A DNA stretch of 64,000 nt from contig NZ_CP011971.1 of the NCBI RefSeq assembly GCF_001579945.1, positions 2,974,030 to 3,038,029 on the forward strand, given 5' to 3'. Below the pieces are notes generated by a model. That model did no database searches and was not told where the DNA came from. It was given only the letters and a program-made list of their open reading frames with translations. Positions 18,840 through 28,473 of this stretch are shown in pieces. The position numbers and the translations under genes are program-made. The stretch is from Steroidobacter denitrificans (GTDB taxonomy: Bacteria > Pseudomonadota > Gammaproteobacteria > Steroidobacterales > Steroidobacteraceae). Positions within the stretch are counted from its first letter, which is position 1. Each line of letters starts with the position of its first letter.

Positions 18840-20353
18840 CCACACAGGTCCCGAGCCACACCCGCCTGCGTGTCACCCGCGCCGGGATCGACACGTACCA
18901 GCAGCCGGTGGTCTACATGCACCGCGACTGTGAGGTCTGCCGCGCCGAAGGCTTCGCCGCGATGACCCGCGTCAGGCTGGACGTGGGTGGGCGCACCCTG
19001 GTGGCGACGCTGAACGTGGTCGTGAGCGACCGGGTCGGCCTGGACGAAGTCGCGCTGTCGGAAGTTGCCTGGGCACTCCTGGATCCCACGCCCGATGCCT
19101 TGGCCCGGGTCCGCCACGCGGAGCCGGCGGCCTCAGCCGGCGCCCTGCGCGCCAAGGTGTTCGGCGCGCGGCTGGACGACGCGCAGTACCGCGCCCTGAT
19201 GCAGGACGTGATGGAAAGCAGGTTGTCGGACCTGGAACTCGCCGCCTTTGTCACGGCCAGCGCGGGCGACCGTCTGGACCATGCGGAAACCACGGCCCTG
19301 ACGCGCGCCATGATCGCCGTCGGACAGCGACTGGACTGGGGCGAAGGGCCAGTGCTGGACAAACACTGCGTGGGCGGCCTGCCGGGCAACCGCACCACAC
19401 CGATCGTGGTGGCCATCATTGCCGCGCTGGGCTACCGCATCCCGAAGACCTCGTCCCGCGCGATCACGTCGCCCGCAGGTACCGCAGACACCATGGAGGT
19501 CATGGCGCCGGTTGCGCTTGACCTGGCAATGATGCGCCGTGTGGTCGAGCGCGAGGGCGGCTGCATCGTCTGGGGCGGCAACGTACGCCTGAGCCCGGCG
19601 GACGACATCCTGATCCGGGTCCAGCGGCCGCTGGATTTCGACAGCGACGGCCAACTGGTCGCCAGCGTGCTGTCGAAGAAGATCGCCGCCGGCTCCACCC
19701 ACGTCCTGATCGACATGCCAATCGGCCCCACCGCCAAGGTGCGCGGCGACGCTGCAGCCGACAGCCTCGGTGCACGGCTCGAACACACCGCCGGCGCGCT
19801 CGGCTTGCGGCTGGGCATCCATCGTTCCGACGGCACACAGCCGGTGGGGCGCGGAATCGGCCCGGCGCTGGAAGCACGCGACGTGCTGCAGGTGCTGCGG
19901 AACGTCCCCGGTGCCCCTGTGGATCTGCGCGAACGTGCGCTGGCCCTGTCCGCGGCGCTGCTGGACATGGCGCCCGGCAGCAACGCGGGCACCGGACTTG
20001 AAGGCGCGCGCGGCGTGCTGGAGTCCGGCGCGGCCCTTGCCAAGTTCCTGGCCATCTGCGACGCCCAGGGCGGGTTCCGCGAACCGCCGAAGGCGGCGTT
20101 CACCGCCGACGTTCCGGCGACTGCGTCGGGTCGCATCGCGGCGATCGACAACCGCAGGCTGGCGCGACTCGCCAAGCTGGCTGGCGCGCCGGCCGCCCCC
20201 GCCGCCGGCCTGGAAACGAGCCTTCGGATTGGCGACACGGTGGAGCGTGGACAGCCCCTGCTGACGCTGCATGCGCAGTCGCCCGGAGAACTGGCCTATG
20301 CCCTGGAGCACGCCGCGGCGCTGCAACCCTTTGCCCTTGGGGAGGCCCCATGA
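18836..20353 (+). CDS. AMP/thymidine phosphorylase family protein (copy A)
   Basis: This 505-residue protein belongs to the DeoA/AMP phosphorylase superfamily. It has an extra N-terminal domain (about residues 1-85) like archaeal AMP phosphorylases. A phosphate-binding KHCVGGLPGNRTTPIVVAI block lies near 180, then the family signature SRAITSPAGTADTMEVM, and a C-terminal barrel-sandwich domain. Thymidine phosphorylase splits nucleosides with phosphate; AMP phosphorylase splits NMPs to ribose 1,5-bisphosphate and base. The length and extra domain favour the NMP type, but the substrate is not provable here. It overlaps both neighbours by 4 bp. Confidence 0.87.
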
Positions 20354-21264
20354 GCCGCGTGCTGATGCCGTTCCCGTCCGATGCAGTGCTGGCCGGCACC
20401 ATCGCCCAGCCTCTGCAGGCGCGCATTTCACCCGTGGCCTGGCGGCACTTCCCCGATGGCGAGTCGCTGGTGACCCTGGACGACACGCTGGCCGGCGCCG
20501 ACGTGGCGATCCTCGCCAGCCTGCGCAGCGCCGATGCCCTGGCCCTCCCCTTGCGCTTTGCCGCCTTGACGGCGCGCGAGTTCGGGGCGCGCTCGGTCGG
20601 CTTGATCGCCCCCTACCTGGGGTACATGCGCCAGGACACCCGCTTCCATCGCGGTGAGGCGGTCAGCACGCCGCTGTTCGCGCAGTACCTCGAGGAGGCG
20701 TTCGACTGGCTCGTGACCGTGGACCCGCACCTGCACCGCGTCGAGCGCCTGCAGTCGCTCTACCGGATCCCGACGGGCCACGTGTCGGCAACGCCCGCCG
20801 TCGCCGACTGGATCGCGAAGACAGTGCCTGACGCGATACTGATCGGACCCGACAGCGAGAGCGAGCAATGGGTGGCGGGCATCGCCGCCCGGTCCGGCAT
20901 GCCGTACCAGGTGCTGGCCAAGGAGCGGCATGGCGACTACGACGTGCGCGTGAGCCTGCCCGACCCGGCGGCCGTGGCCGGCCGGACCCCGGTCCTGATC
21001 GACGACATCGTGTCGTCCGGGCACACGATCCTGGAGACCCTTGCGCACCTGCGCCAACTGTCTCTGCCGGCGCCGATGCTGGTCGCCATCCACCCGGTGT
21101 TCGCGGGCGACGCCTATGCCCGCCTGCAGGAGGCGGGTCTGGCCCGCATCGTGAGCACCGACACCATTGCCCATCCGTCGAATGCGATTGCGCTGGGCGC
21201 GGACCTTGCCGCCGCGGCATCGCCTCTGATGATTGCATCGAGCCAACCCCCGGAGAAGCCATGA
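20350..21264 (+). CDS. prs: Ribose-phosphate pyrophosphokinase (copy A)
   Basis: This 304-residue PRPP synthase-family protein has an N-terminal half with WRHFPDGESLV, a metal/ATP region (TVDPHLHRVERLQ), a catalytic loop around LAKERHGDYDVRVSLPD, and the PRPP-binding loop VLIDDIVSSGHTILET. The loop differs from the housekeeping DDxxDTGGT form, so this is a divergent class. It may interconvert PRPP and ribose 5-phosphate in either direction. Within this cassette it sits between the phosphorylase and phosphoketolase, overlapping each by 4 bp. That suggests work on the pentose released by phosphorolysis rather than general biosynthesis. Confidence 0.85.
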   Translation: MSRVLMPFPSDAVLAGTIAQPLQARISPVAWRHFPDGESLVTLDDTLAGADVAILASLRSADALALPLRFAALTAREFGARSVGLIAPYLGYMRQDTRFHRGEAVSTPLFAQYLEEAFDWLVTVDPHLHRVERLQSLYRIPTGHVSATPAVADWIAKTVPDAILIGPDSESEQWVAGIAARSGMPYQVLAKERHGDYDVRVSLPDPAAVAGRTPVLIDDIVSSGHTILETLAHLRQLSLPAPMLVAIHPVFAGDAYARLQEAGLARIVSTDTIAHPSNAIALGADLAAAASPLMIASSQPPEKP

Positions 21265-23726
21265 ATCTGCATCTGAACTGCTGCACCGCCGACCAGCTTT
21301 CGGCAGCCGAGCGCCAACGGATCTCCGAGCTCGCCGCCGCCCACCGGCAGGACGACCCGGCCTTCGCCCACTGGGCGGCCGGGTACGGCGTGGTTCGCCA
21401 CGACCCGCTCACCCAGCTCCGGGTCCGCCAGATGGTGGACGAACTGGTCGCCCTGGGCCGCACGCCCGACGCCGGCACCGCCTGGCAGCGGCTCGCCGCG
21501 GCCGACCGCGTCGCCAGCGCCGGCATGTGGCTGGTGGCCCACATGACCTATAGCCACCGGGTCCGCACCGACGGTACGGCGCTCGACGCTGATGATTTCA
21601 AGGCCACGCCCGAAGGCCACACCGGCGGGTCCCTCAACATGGTGCCCGCCTACGCCGGCTACCTGCTGATGGACGCACTGGAGGGGGTGACCCGCGCCTG
21701 GATGATGGGCCAGGGGCACTGCGTGGCCGCCATCGACGCGCTGAACCTGCTGGTCGGCAACATGACGGCTAGGCACGCTGAACGCTATGACCGCTCCGAC
21801 GCGGGACTGAGCCGGTTCGTCGGCGACTTCTATGCCTACACCCTCAATCCGGACGGCACGCCGGCGTCTCCGCTGGGTTCCCACGTCAACGCACACACCG
21901 CGGGCGGCGTGATGGAGGGCGGCTATCTCGGTTTCGCCGAACTGCAGTACGTGCATGCGCCGCTGAAGGACGAGCGCCTGGTGGCGTTTCTCAGCGACGG
22001 CGCGTTCGAGGAGCAGCGCGGCAGCGACTGGGCACCGCGCTGGTGGCGCGCCGAGGACAGCGGCCTGGTCAGTCCGATCATCATCCTCAACGGACGACGC
22101 ATCGAACAGCGCAGCCAGATCACCCAGCAAGGCGGCGAGCGCTGGCTGGACCGGCACCTGCGGCTGAACGGCTTCGATCCGATCGCGCTGGACGGGCGCG
22201 ATCCAGCGAGCATCGCGTGGGGGATCCACGTGATGGAGTCGCGCCTGCAAGCTGGCGCCGCCGTCCCCGACACCGACGTGCGGCTGCCCTATGGCATCGC
22301 CGAAACCGTCAAGGGCTTCGGCTTCCCCGGCGCGGGGACCAACGCCTCGCACAACCTGCCCCTGCCCGGGAATCCGGCAAAGGATGCCGATGCACGCGCG
22401 CTTTTCAATGAAGGCGCCGCGGTGCTGTTTGTGGCCGCCCCGGAGCTTGACGCGGCCATCGCCGCGCTCAACAGCCATGATGGCCAGCAACGGGTGCGCG
22501 AGCGGGACCATGCATTGGCTGACCGCCAGGTGGTCCCGCCCCGCGTTCCAGCGATCGCCGACCGCGGAGCCGGCGGCGAGAGTTCGCCGATGACCGCGCT
22601 CGACGACCAGTTCGTCGCGATCACCGAGGCGAATCCTGAACTGCGCGTGCGCGTGGGCAATCCCGACGAGTTGCGCAGCAACAAGCTCGACCGCACCCTG
22701 GACGCGATGAAGCACCGGGTGCATGAACCCGAGCCAGGCGTCGCCGAATCGCCGACGGGCGCGGTCATCACCGCGCTCAACGAGGAAGCCGTGGTCTGCG
22801 CCGCGCTCGGCAACAAGGGCGGACTGAACCTGGTGGTCACCTACGAGGCGTTCGCACCGAAGATGCTCGGGGCCGTACGCCAGGAGCTGATCTTCGCTCG
22901 CCACCAGGCCCAGGCAGGGCGTCCGCCCGGCTGGTTGGGCGTGCCACTGGTGCTGACCTCCCACACTTGGGAGAACGCCAAGAACGAGCAGTCGCACCAG
23001 GACCCGACCATGGCCGAGGCCCTTCTGGGCGAAATGGCCGACATCTCGCGCGTGGTGTTTCCCCCTGACGCCAACGGCGCGGCCGCGGCCCTCGCCCACG
23101 CCTACGCACAGCGCGGCACCGTGACCACCCTGGTGGTGCCGAAGCGGCCGGTGCCCCACGAGCTGACGCCGCAGCAGGCGCGGGCGCTGGCGGCGACCGG
23201 CGCGGTCTGCCTGACGGGTGATCCGGCAACGGCCGCGATCCTGCTGGTCGCCACCGGCGCCTACCAGTTGCAGGAAGTGCGCCGCGCGCAGGCGCGTCTG
23301 GCCGAGCGCAACGTGGCGGCGGCGCTCGTCTATCTGGGCGAACCTGGCCGGTTCCGCGCGCCGCGCGATCCGGAGGAGGCGCAGTATGTACACGCCGACA
23401 GCTACGTGCAGGCCTTGTTCCCGACGGACCGGCCGCGCGTATTCGTCACGCACACCCGGCCCGAACCGTTCCTCGGCGCGCTGCGCAGGCTCGATACCGG
23501 CCCGGCCACGACCACGGCACTGGGTTTCGTCAACCGCGGCGGCACGCTGGACGTGCCGGGACTGCTGTTCGCCAACCGGAGCACCTGGGCACACGTGGTG
23601 GATGCGGCCGCGAGTGTGCTCGGTCAATCCCGTGGCAGCCTGTTGTCCGAAGCGGAACTGGCAGCGGTAGACGGCCGGGGCGACCCGGCAACCATCCTGC
23701 GTCCAGCCACGGGGCCGGGGCAGTGA
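21261..23726 (+). CDS. xfp: Phosphoketolase family protein (copy A)
   Basis: This 821-residue thiamine-diphosphate enzyme has the XFP architecture. In its N-terminal part it has GHTGGSLNMVPAYAGYLL, MMGQGHCVAAIDALN and AGGVMEGGYLGFAEL, then LSDGAFEEQRGSDWAPR (ThDP/Mg-binding GDG-like region) and IIILNGRRIEQRSQI. The C-terminal half has GESSPMTALDDQFVAI. Phosphoketolases convert xylulose 5-phosphate or fructose 6-phosphate to acetyl phosphate. It is divergent from the classical lactobacillus type, so activity is inferred from family. ATG 21261 overlaps prs by 4 bp; the open frame upstream is spurious. The expected product, acetyl phosphate, is the substrate of the acetate kinase further down the module. 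Confidence 0.85.
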   Translation: MNLHLNCCTADQLSAAERQRISELAAAHRQDDPAFAHWAAGYGVVRHDPLTQLRVRQMVDELVALGRTPDAGTAWQRLAAADRVASAGMWLVAHMTYSHRVRTDGTALDADDFKATPEGHTGGSLNMVPAYAGYLLMDALEGVTRAWMMGQGHCVAAIDALNLLVGNMTARHAERYDRSDAGLSRFVGDFYAYTLNPDGTPASPLGSHVNAHTAGGVMEGGYLGFAELQYVHAPLKDERLVAFLSDGAFEEQRGSDWAPRWWRAEDSGLVSPIIILNGRRIEQRSQITQQGGERWLDRHLRLNGFDPIALDGRDPASIAWGIHVMESRLQAGAAVPDTDVRLPYGIAETVKGFGFPGAGTNASHNLPLPGNPAKDADARALFNEGAAVLFVAAPELDAAIAALNSHDGQQRVRERDHALADRQVVPPRVPAIADRGAGGESSPMTALDDQFVAITEANPELRVRVGNPDELRSNKLDRTLDAMKHRVHEPEPGVAESPTGAVITALNEEAVVCAALGNKGGLNLVVTYEAFAPKMLGAVRQELIFARHQAQAGRPPGWLGVPLVLTSHTWENAKNEQSHQDPTMAEALLGEMADISRVVFPPDANGAAAALAHAYAQRGTVTTLVVPKRPVPHELTPQQARALAATGAVCLTGDPATAAILLVATGAYQLQEVRRAQARLAERNVAAALVYLGEPGRFRAPRDPEEAQYVHADSYVQALFPTDRPRVFVTHTRPEPFLGALRRLDTGPATTTALGFVNRGGTLDVPGLLFANRSTWAHVVDAAASVLGQSRGSLLSEAELAAVDGRGDPATILRPATGPGQ

Positions 23727-23784
23727 GCCGGCCGACCTCCCCACAGATTCATCCTTGCATCCCTGCATCCTGGAAGACGGACCC

Positions 23785-25851
23785 ATGAAACAACACGACC
23801 ATCATCAACACGATCATCACGCGCATGGCGGGCATGCCTCCCATGCAGGGAAAGCTGCTCCTGGCGACGCCCACGCCGGGCACGACAAGCATGCCGGCCA
23901 CAGCGTGGCGATGTTCCGCGACAAGTTCTGGCTCACGATGGTGCTGGCCATTCCCACCGTGATCTGGAGTGGAATGATCCAGCACTGGTTCGGCTACACC
24001 GCGCCGCAGTTCCCGGGGTCGGCGTACATCCCGGCGGTGTTCGGCACGATCGTGTACTTCTACGGTGGCCAGCCGTTCCTCCGCGGCGCATACAACGAGC
24101 TGCGCAATCGCCTGCCGGGCATGATGACGCTGATCTCGCTCGCGATCACCGTCGCCTTCGTTTATAGCGCGCTGGTCACGCTCGGCGTCGTCGAAGGATT
24201 GGACCTGTGGTGGGAGCTGGCCACGCTGGTGGCGATCATGCTGCTCGGCCACTGGATCGAGATGCGCTCGATCACCCAGGCCCAGGGCGCTCTCAAGGAA
24301 CTCGCGAAGCTGCTGCCCGACATGGCGGTGCGGCTGGATGAGTCGGGCACCCCAAAGGAAGTCCCTGTCGCGGAACTCAAGCGCGGCGACCTGCTGCTCA
24401 TCCGGCCCGGCGCGGGCATTCCAGCCGACGGTGACGTGAAGGAAGGGACCAGCGCCGTCAACGAATCAATGATCACCGGTGAGTCCAAGCCCATGGACAA
24501 GGTGGCGGGCGACAAGGTGATCGCCGGCACCGTCAACGGACAAGGCTCGCTGCGCGTCGAGGTGACAAAAACCGGCGACGAGACCGCGCTCGCGGGGATC
24601 ATGCGGCTCGTCGAGCAGGCGCAAACGTCGCGCTCGCGCGCCCAGGCGCTGGCGGACCGGGCCGCGTTCTACCTCACCATCATCGCCATCGTCGCTGCCA
24701 CCATCACGGCCATCGTCTGGCCACTCCTCGGTGAGTCATGGGCCTTCACGATGGAGCGCGTGGTCACCGTGCTCGTGATCGCCTGCCCCCATGCACTGGG
24801 TCTCGCCATCCCGCTGGTGACCGCGATCTCGACCACGATCGGTGCACGGAACGGCTTGCTCGTGCGCGATCGACGCGGCCTCGAAGAAGCTCGGCTCCTG
24901 GATACGGTCGTGTTCGACAAGACAGGAACGCTCACGCTCGGTTCCCATCGTGTCGTGAAGATCACCGCCGCCGAGGGATTCACCGACGACGAGGTGCTTC
25001 GCGTGGCCGCGGCCGTTCAGCGCGATGCCGAACATCCGATCGCGCAGGCGCTGATGACCAGCGCCAAGGAACAGGGCATCGACGTTCCGATGTCGCAGGG
25101 CTTCGAGTCCATGCCAGGCCGCGGTGTACGCGCAGTCGTCGAAGATCGCACGCTCCACGTTGGCGGGCCGGGGCTCCTGAGAATGCTCGGCGTCGAGCCG
25201 CCGGAGACGCTTCGTCAGGCCGCCGCATCCGCGGCCGCCGATGGCCAGTCCGCAACCTACCTGGTTGAAGGCGCTCGGGTACTCGCCGCGTTCGCGATCG
25301 CCGACGCCATCCGTCCCGAGTCCTTCGAGGCGGTCAAGCGCCTGCACGACAGCGGCGTGGAGGTTGTCCTGCTGACCGGCGATTCCACGGCGGTCGGAAA
25401 CGCCGTCGCGAAGGAACTCGGCATCGACGCCGTCTTCGCCGAGGTACTCCCCGAAGACAAGGTGGCCAAGATCGAGGAACTGCAGGCCCATGGCAAGCGC
25501 GTCGCAATGGTGGGTGACGGCGTCAACGACGCGCCGGCGCTGCTTACGGCCGACGTCGGCATCGCCATCGGCGCAGGTACGGATGTCGCGGTCGAGGCCG
25601 GCGACGTCGTGCTTGTGCGCAGCGACCCGCGCGACGTGCCGGCGATCATCAAGCTGAGCAAGGCGACCTATCGCAAGATGATCCAGAACCTGTGGTGGGC
25701 CGCCGGCTACAACATCGTCGCCATCCCCCTCGCGGCTGGCGTTCTCGCCCCATGGGGGATCCTGCTGCACCCTGCGCTCGGGGCCGTGCTCATGTCGCTG
25801 AGCACCATTATTGTGGCGATCAACGCGCAGCTGTTGCGCCGGGCGGTGTAG
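23785..25851 (+). CDS. copB: CopB-type copper/silver P1B ATPase (copy A)
   Basis: This 688-residue exporter has a His-rich cytosolic leader in place of HMA domains, then eight predicted membrane segments. A TGES motif is present (MITGESKPMDK). The transmembrane metal site is CPH at about residue 334 (VIACPHALGLAIP), which marks the P1B-3/CopB class. The phosphorylation site DKTGTLTLGS is near 377, with HP in RDAEHPIAQAL and a hinge GDGVNDAPALL. ATG 23785 follows the phosphoketolase stop by 58 bp. Immediately downstream lies a scrap of aarF instead of ackA, so this copB interrupts the gene order seen in copy B. The protein itself looks intact. Confidence 0.93.
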   Translation: MKQHDHHQHDHHAHGGHASHAGKAAPGDAHAGHDKHAGHSVAMFRDKFWLTMVLAIPTVIWSGMIQHWFGYTAPQFPGSAYIPAVFGTIVYFYGGQPFLRGAYNELRNRLPGMMTLISLAITVAFVYSALVTLGVVEGLDLWWELATLVAIMLLGHWIEMRSITQAQGALKELAKLLPDMAVRLDESGTPKEVPVAELKRGDLLLIRPGAGIPADGDVKEGTSAVNESMITGESKPMDKVAGDKVIAGTVNGQGSLRVEVTKTGDETALAGIMRLVEQAQTSRSRAQALADRAAFYLTIIAIVAATITAIVWPLLGESWAFTMERVVTVLVIACPHALGLAIPLVTAISTTIGARNGLLVRDRRGLEEARLLDTVVFDKTGTLTLGSHRVVKITAAEGFTDDEVLRVAAAVQRDAEHPIAQALMTSAKEQGIDVPMSQGFESMPGRGVRAVVEDRTLHVGGPGLLRMLGVEPPETLRQAAASAAADGQSATYLVEGARVLAAFAIADAIRPESFEAVKRLHDSGVEVVLLTGDSTAVGNAVAKELGIDAVFAEVLPEDKVAKIEELQAHGKRVAMVGDGVNDAPALLTADVGIAIGAGTDVAVEAGDVVLVRSDPRDVPAIIKLSKATYRKMIQNLWWAAGYNIVAIPLAAGVLAPWGILLHPALGAVLMSLSTIIVAINAQLLRRAV

Positions 25852-25855
25852 CACA

Positions 25856-26150
25856 GTGATCGCCACCGACCTGTTACGACAGGCACAGCTCAGTGACGGG
25901 CGCCCTGTAATCTCCGTCCACCACCACGGCCTGGGCTTCACGCAGGCGGCACTCGCGCGCATGGGCAACCGCTTGGCGCCGGCGTTGGTCACCTTGGGCC
26001 TGTACGTGAGCGGGGCGCTCTTGAGCCTGCATTCCGACGGTCCGCAAGTGTTGCGGCCACTTGCCCTTCCTGGGCATGTTGGCCTTCGCCGCAGCGGGGT
26101 TGTTCTCGCTGCGGCTGGTCACCGCAATCGCCAGATCGGGGCATCTGTGA
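25856..26150 (+). pseudogene. 3' remnant of an aarF/UbiB-like kinase gene
   Basis: This stretch matches only the last 96 or so codons of the intact gene at 56470-58062 (IATDLLRQAQLSDGRP, then GLYVSGALLSLHSDGPQV, ending ARSGHL). An extra G near 26053 shifts the frame before the final membrane segment. The whole kinase domain, with ATP-binding and catalytic motifs, is gone. It starts 5 bp after the copB stop and its own stop overlaps the ackA GTG. The remnant shows that the ancestral order had aarF directly before ackA. Confidence 0.88.
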
Positions 26151-26705
26151 CCGGCCGGCGGCTCCTGGCGCTGAACGTAGGTTCCACCACGCTGAAGGGC
26201 GCGGTGTATGCACTTCCACCCGCGGGGAGCCGGGAGGCACCGCATGTGATGGAGCGCGCCCGCGCCGAGATCCCGATCGGAGACGGGCCACAGGCGGGAC
26301 TGGCAGCCCTGTTCGAGACATTGTCGGAGCCGGCGCACGGCCCCGACGTGGTGGTGCACCGCATCGTCCATGGCGGTGACCTGCGCGACGCCCGCGAACT
26401 CGACGACAACCTGCTCCCAGCTTGCCGTGGAACTGTTTGCAGTCCGGATTGCGCAGTCCATAGCGGCGATGGCGACGGGAATCGGCGGACTCGACCACGT
26501 CGTCTTCTCCGGCGGCATCGGCCATCGCGCGCCCATTCTGCGTGCACGGATCGTCGCGCGCCTGGGCTGGCTCGGCTTGACGCTAGCTCCTGACGACAAC
26601 GACGCTGGAGCCGTGAGGATCGACAGCGGAATTGGACCGGCCATCTGGAACGTCGCAATCGATGAGGAACGCGAACTGGCCGAATCCGCGGTGACCTGGC
26701 TCTAG
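26147..26705 (+). pseudogene. ackA: Acetate kinase with a large internal deletion (copy A)
   Basis: GTG 26147 starts TGRRLLALNVGSTTLKGAVY and runs through VVVHRIVHGGDLRDARELDD. At about 26415 the sequence jumps, in another frame, to QLAVELFAVRIAQSIAAMAT and continues to WL at 26705. Compared with the intact copy at 60221-61324, roughly 180 codons are missing, including FDTDFH, YGFHG and the ATP-binding HLGGG block. The junction lies in a short shared CCCAGCTTGCC-like stretch, compatible with microhomology deletion. No active enzyme is possible, so copy A lacks the ATP-forming step. Confidence 0.92.
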
Positions 26706-26752
26706 CACCCGGCACGACCGGACGCGGCTGTCCGGACGGGAATCACGCGTGG

Positions 26753-26926
26753 ATCAGTGGCGTCGTGCGGGAGCTCGATGGCATCACGGTCGAATACCCG
26801 GACTGGTGATTCAACGTGCGCGCCTCGCATACCGAGCCGGTAGCCAAGGTGGTAATCGAAGTCGGCTCGCCGGATGCTCTTGCGGCCCGGCAGGAGCAGG
26901 TGCTCGCCGCGCTGCGCCAGCCTTGA
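26753..26926 (+). pseudogene. C-terminal scrap of a phosphoglucomutase/phosphomannomutase gene
   Basis: Translated from 26753 this reads SGVVRELDGITVEYPDW, a TGA stop, then FNVRASHTEPVAKVVIEVG and a helix ending LAALRQP at 26926. The WFNVRxSxTEP pattern is the phosphate-binding C-terminal domain (domain IV) of alpha-phosphohexomutases. Only about 57 codons remain, with a stop where such enzymes usually have a second Trp. It sits between the dead ackA and the glycogen genes, so the ancestral cluster may have included a mutase linking glycogen breakdown to glycolysis. Confidence 0.75.
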
Positions 26927-27012
26927 TCTGCATCAAAGAACGCGGCGCCGGGCGCTCTCGGCAAGGAAGGATGCCTGCCCGCTTGCCGAAGCGCGTCTCA
27001 GAGCGACCGCGC

Positions 27013-28473
27013 TCATCCGGCAGGCTTCCCCGGATCATCTGTCGCGCTTTGCTGCGCCACGCCGCGCAGCGCCCGGGCACGCATAAGAAGAGCCGCCCCG
27101 GCCCAGGCAGACAGCAAAGCAAGCGGCAGCACGATGGCGAGCGGCCAGAGCAGTCCGATGAGTGCCACCGCCAGCAGGACGAGCGCCGCGCCGCTCATGA
27201 TGCCGGCCTCCGCCGGTCCGAGTACCCGCCGGTCGGTGATCGCCGCGCCGACCGCGTTGCCGATGCGCAGCGCACCGGCTGCGGCGCGCGACGCGCTGCC
27301 GCCGACGCTCCTGCGCCTCAGGGATGTCTTTGCGCCCGCGGGACATACGCGGCGACGAGCGTCGAGCACGATTTCCGTTGCATTGGCGATGTCCTCCTCG
27401 TACATGGTCTCCATGGCGGCGGCGAAACGCCCGTCCTCGACCGCGACATCGAGCTCATAATTGCCGAGCCAGCTGGAGAGATTCAGGTTGGTCGAGCCGA
27501 TGCGCGCCCAACGCCCGTCGGCCACCGCAGTCTTCGCGTGGAGCATCGAGCCGTTCCACTCGAAGACGCGCACGCCTGCCTCCAGAAGCGGCCTGTAGCC
27601 CGAGCGCGAGAGCGAGCTGACGAGCGGCAGGTCGCTCGCGCCGGGAACGAGCAACCTGACGTCCACGCTGTCGAGCGCGGCGGCACGCAGCGCCTGAACG
27701 TACGGCGCGACACCGACGAAGTAGGCATCGGTGAGCCAGAGGGTCCTGCGCGCCATCGCGGCGATGAGCTGGTCCAGACGATAGAGGCCGGCGAGGTTCG
27801 GCGCAGCGGCGAGCACGCGCAGCGCCACGTCGCCGGCCTCGGGCATCCCTTCGGGCGCCGTCAGCTCCTCCGTGGCAAGCGCCGGCCCCGTCGCCGACCA
27901 TGTTTGCGCGAACGCCTGCTCGATACCGGCGACCCCCGGCCCGCGCACCTCCATCCCAGTATCGCGCCACGGGGCGATGCCTTTCGGCCGGTCGCCAAGC
28001 CACTTGCGGCTCACGCACAACCCGGTGACGAAGCCGATGCGCCCATCCACCGCGAGCATCTTGCGGTGGTCGCGGGTGAGCCAGCCGAGCGGGCTGGCGA
28101 GTCGCGGCGGATTGAAGGCGCGCACCTCGCCACCCGCTTCCAACAGCGGGCGCCACAGCCGCCGGCCGGCGGCGAAGCTGCCCAGCCAGTCGTAGATGAC
28201 GCGTACCCGGACGCCTTCGCGCGCTTTTACCGAAAGCGCCGCGACGAACTCGCGCCCGACGTCGTCGTCGGCAAAAATATAGTTCTCGAAGAACACGGTG
28301 CGGCGCGCGGAAGCGATGGCCGACAGCCATGCGGGATAGTGCTCCGCGGCATCTTTCAGGATGCGCGCGCTGTTGCCTGTCACGAGCGGCGCGCCCCCCG
28401 CGCGCGACAGCGCCTGCCCGGCGAGCAGGCGCAGCACGGACTCGGCCGCCGGATCGGGACAGCGCAGGTTCAA
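27013..28473 (-). CDS. Phospholipase D/cardiolipin synthase-like protein
   Basis: This 486-residue protein has two HKD motifs: H136-R-K138 to D143 ([10 protein letters not shown]) and H312-A-K314 to D319 (HAKTAVADG), each followed by the expected Gly/Ser/Asn region (RIGSTNLN). Unlike usual cardiolipin synthases it lacks N-terminal membrane helices. It has instead a hydrophobic C-terminal pair near 430-475. It probably transfers or hydrolyses phosphatidyl groups at the membrane. Its start overlaps the glgX stop by 4 bp, making it the last gene of a glgP-glgX-PLD operon, an unexpected pairing. Confidence 0.85.
   Translation of the reverse strand: MNLRCPDPAAESVLRLLAGQALSRAGGAPLVTGNSARILKDAAEHYPAWLSAIASARRTVFFENYIFADDDVGREFVAALSVKAREGVRVRVIYDWLGSFAAGRRLWRPLLEAGGEVRAFNPPRLASPLGWLTRDHRKMLAVDGRIGFVTGLCVSRKWLGDRPKGIAPWRDTGMEVRGPGVAGIEQAFAQTWSATGPALATEELTAPEGMPEAGDVALRVLAAAPNLAGLYRLDQLIAAMARRTLWLTDAYFVGVAPYVQALRAAALDSVDVRLLVPGASDLPLVSSLSRSGYRPLLEAGVRVFEWNGSMLHAKTAVADGRWARIGSTNLNLSSWLGNYELDVAVEDGRFAAAMETMYEEDIANATEIVLDARRRVCPAGAKTSLRRRSVGGSASRAAAGALRIGNAVGAAITDRRVLGPAEAGIMSGAALVLLAVALIGLLWPLAIVLPLALLSAWAGAALLMRARALRGVAQQSATDDPGKPAG

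Noticed and set aside
21114-23786. 890-codon open frame on the minus strand opposite the copy A phosphoketolase
   Set aside because: It mirrors a well-supported gene, has low-complexity Arg/Gly/His-rich translation without domains, and a similar frame appears opposite copy B (53835-56333). It is an artefact of high GC3.
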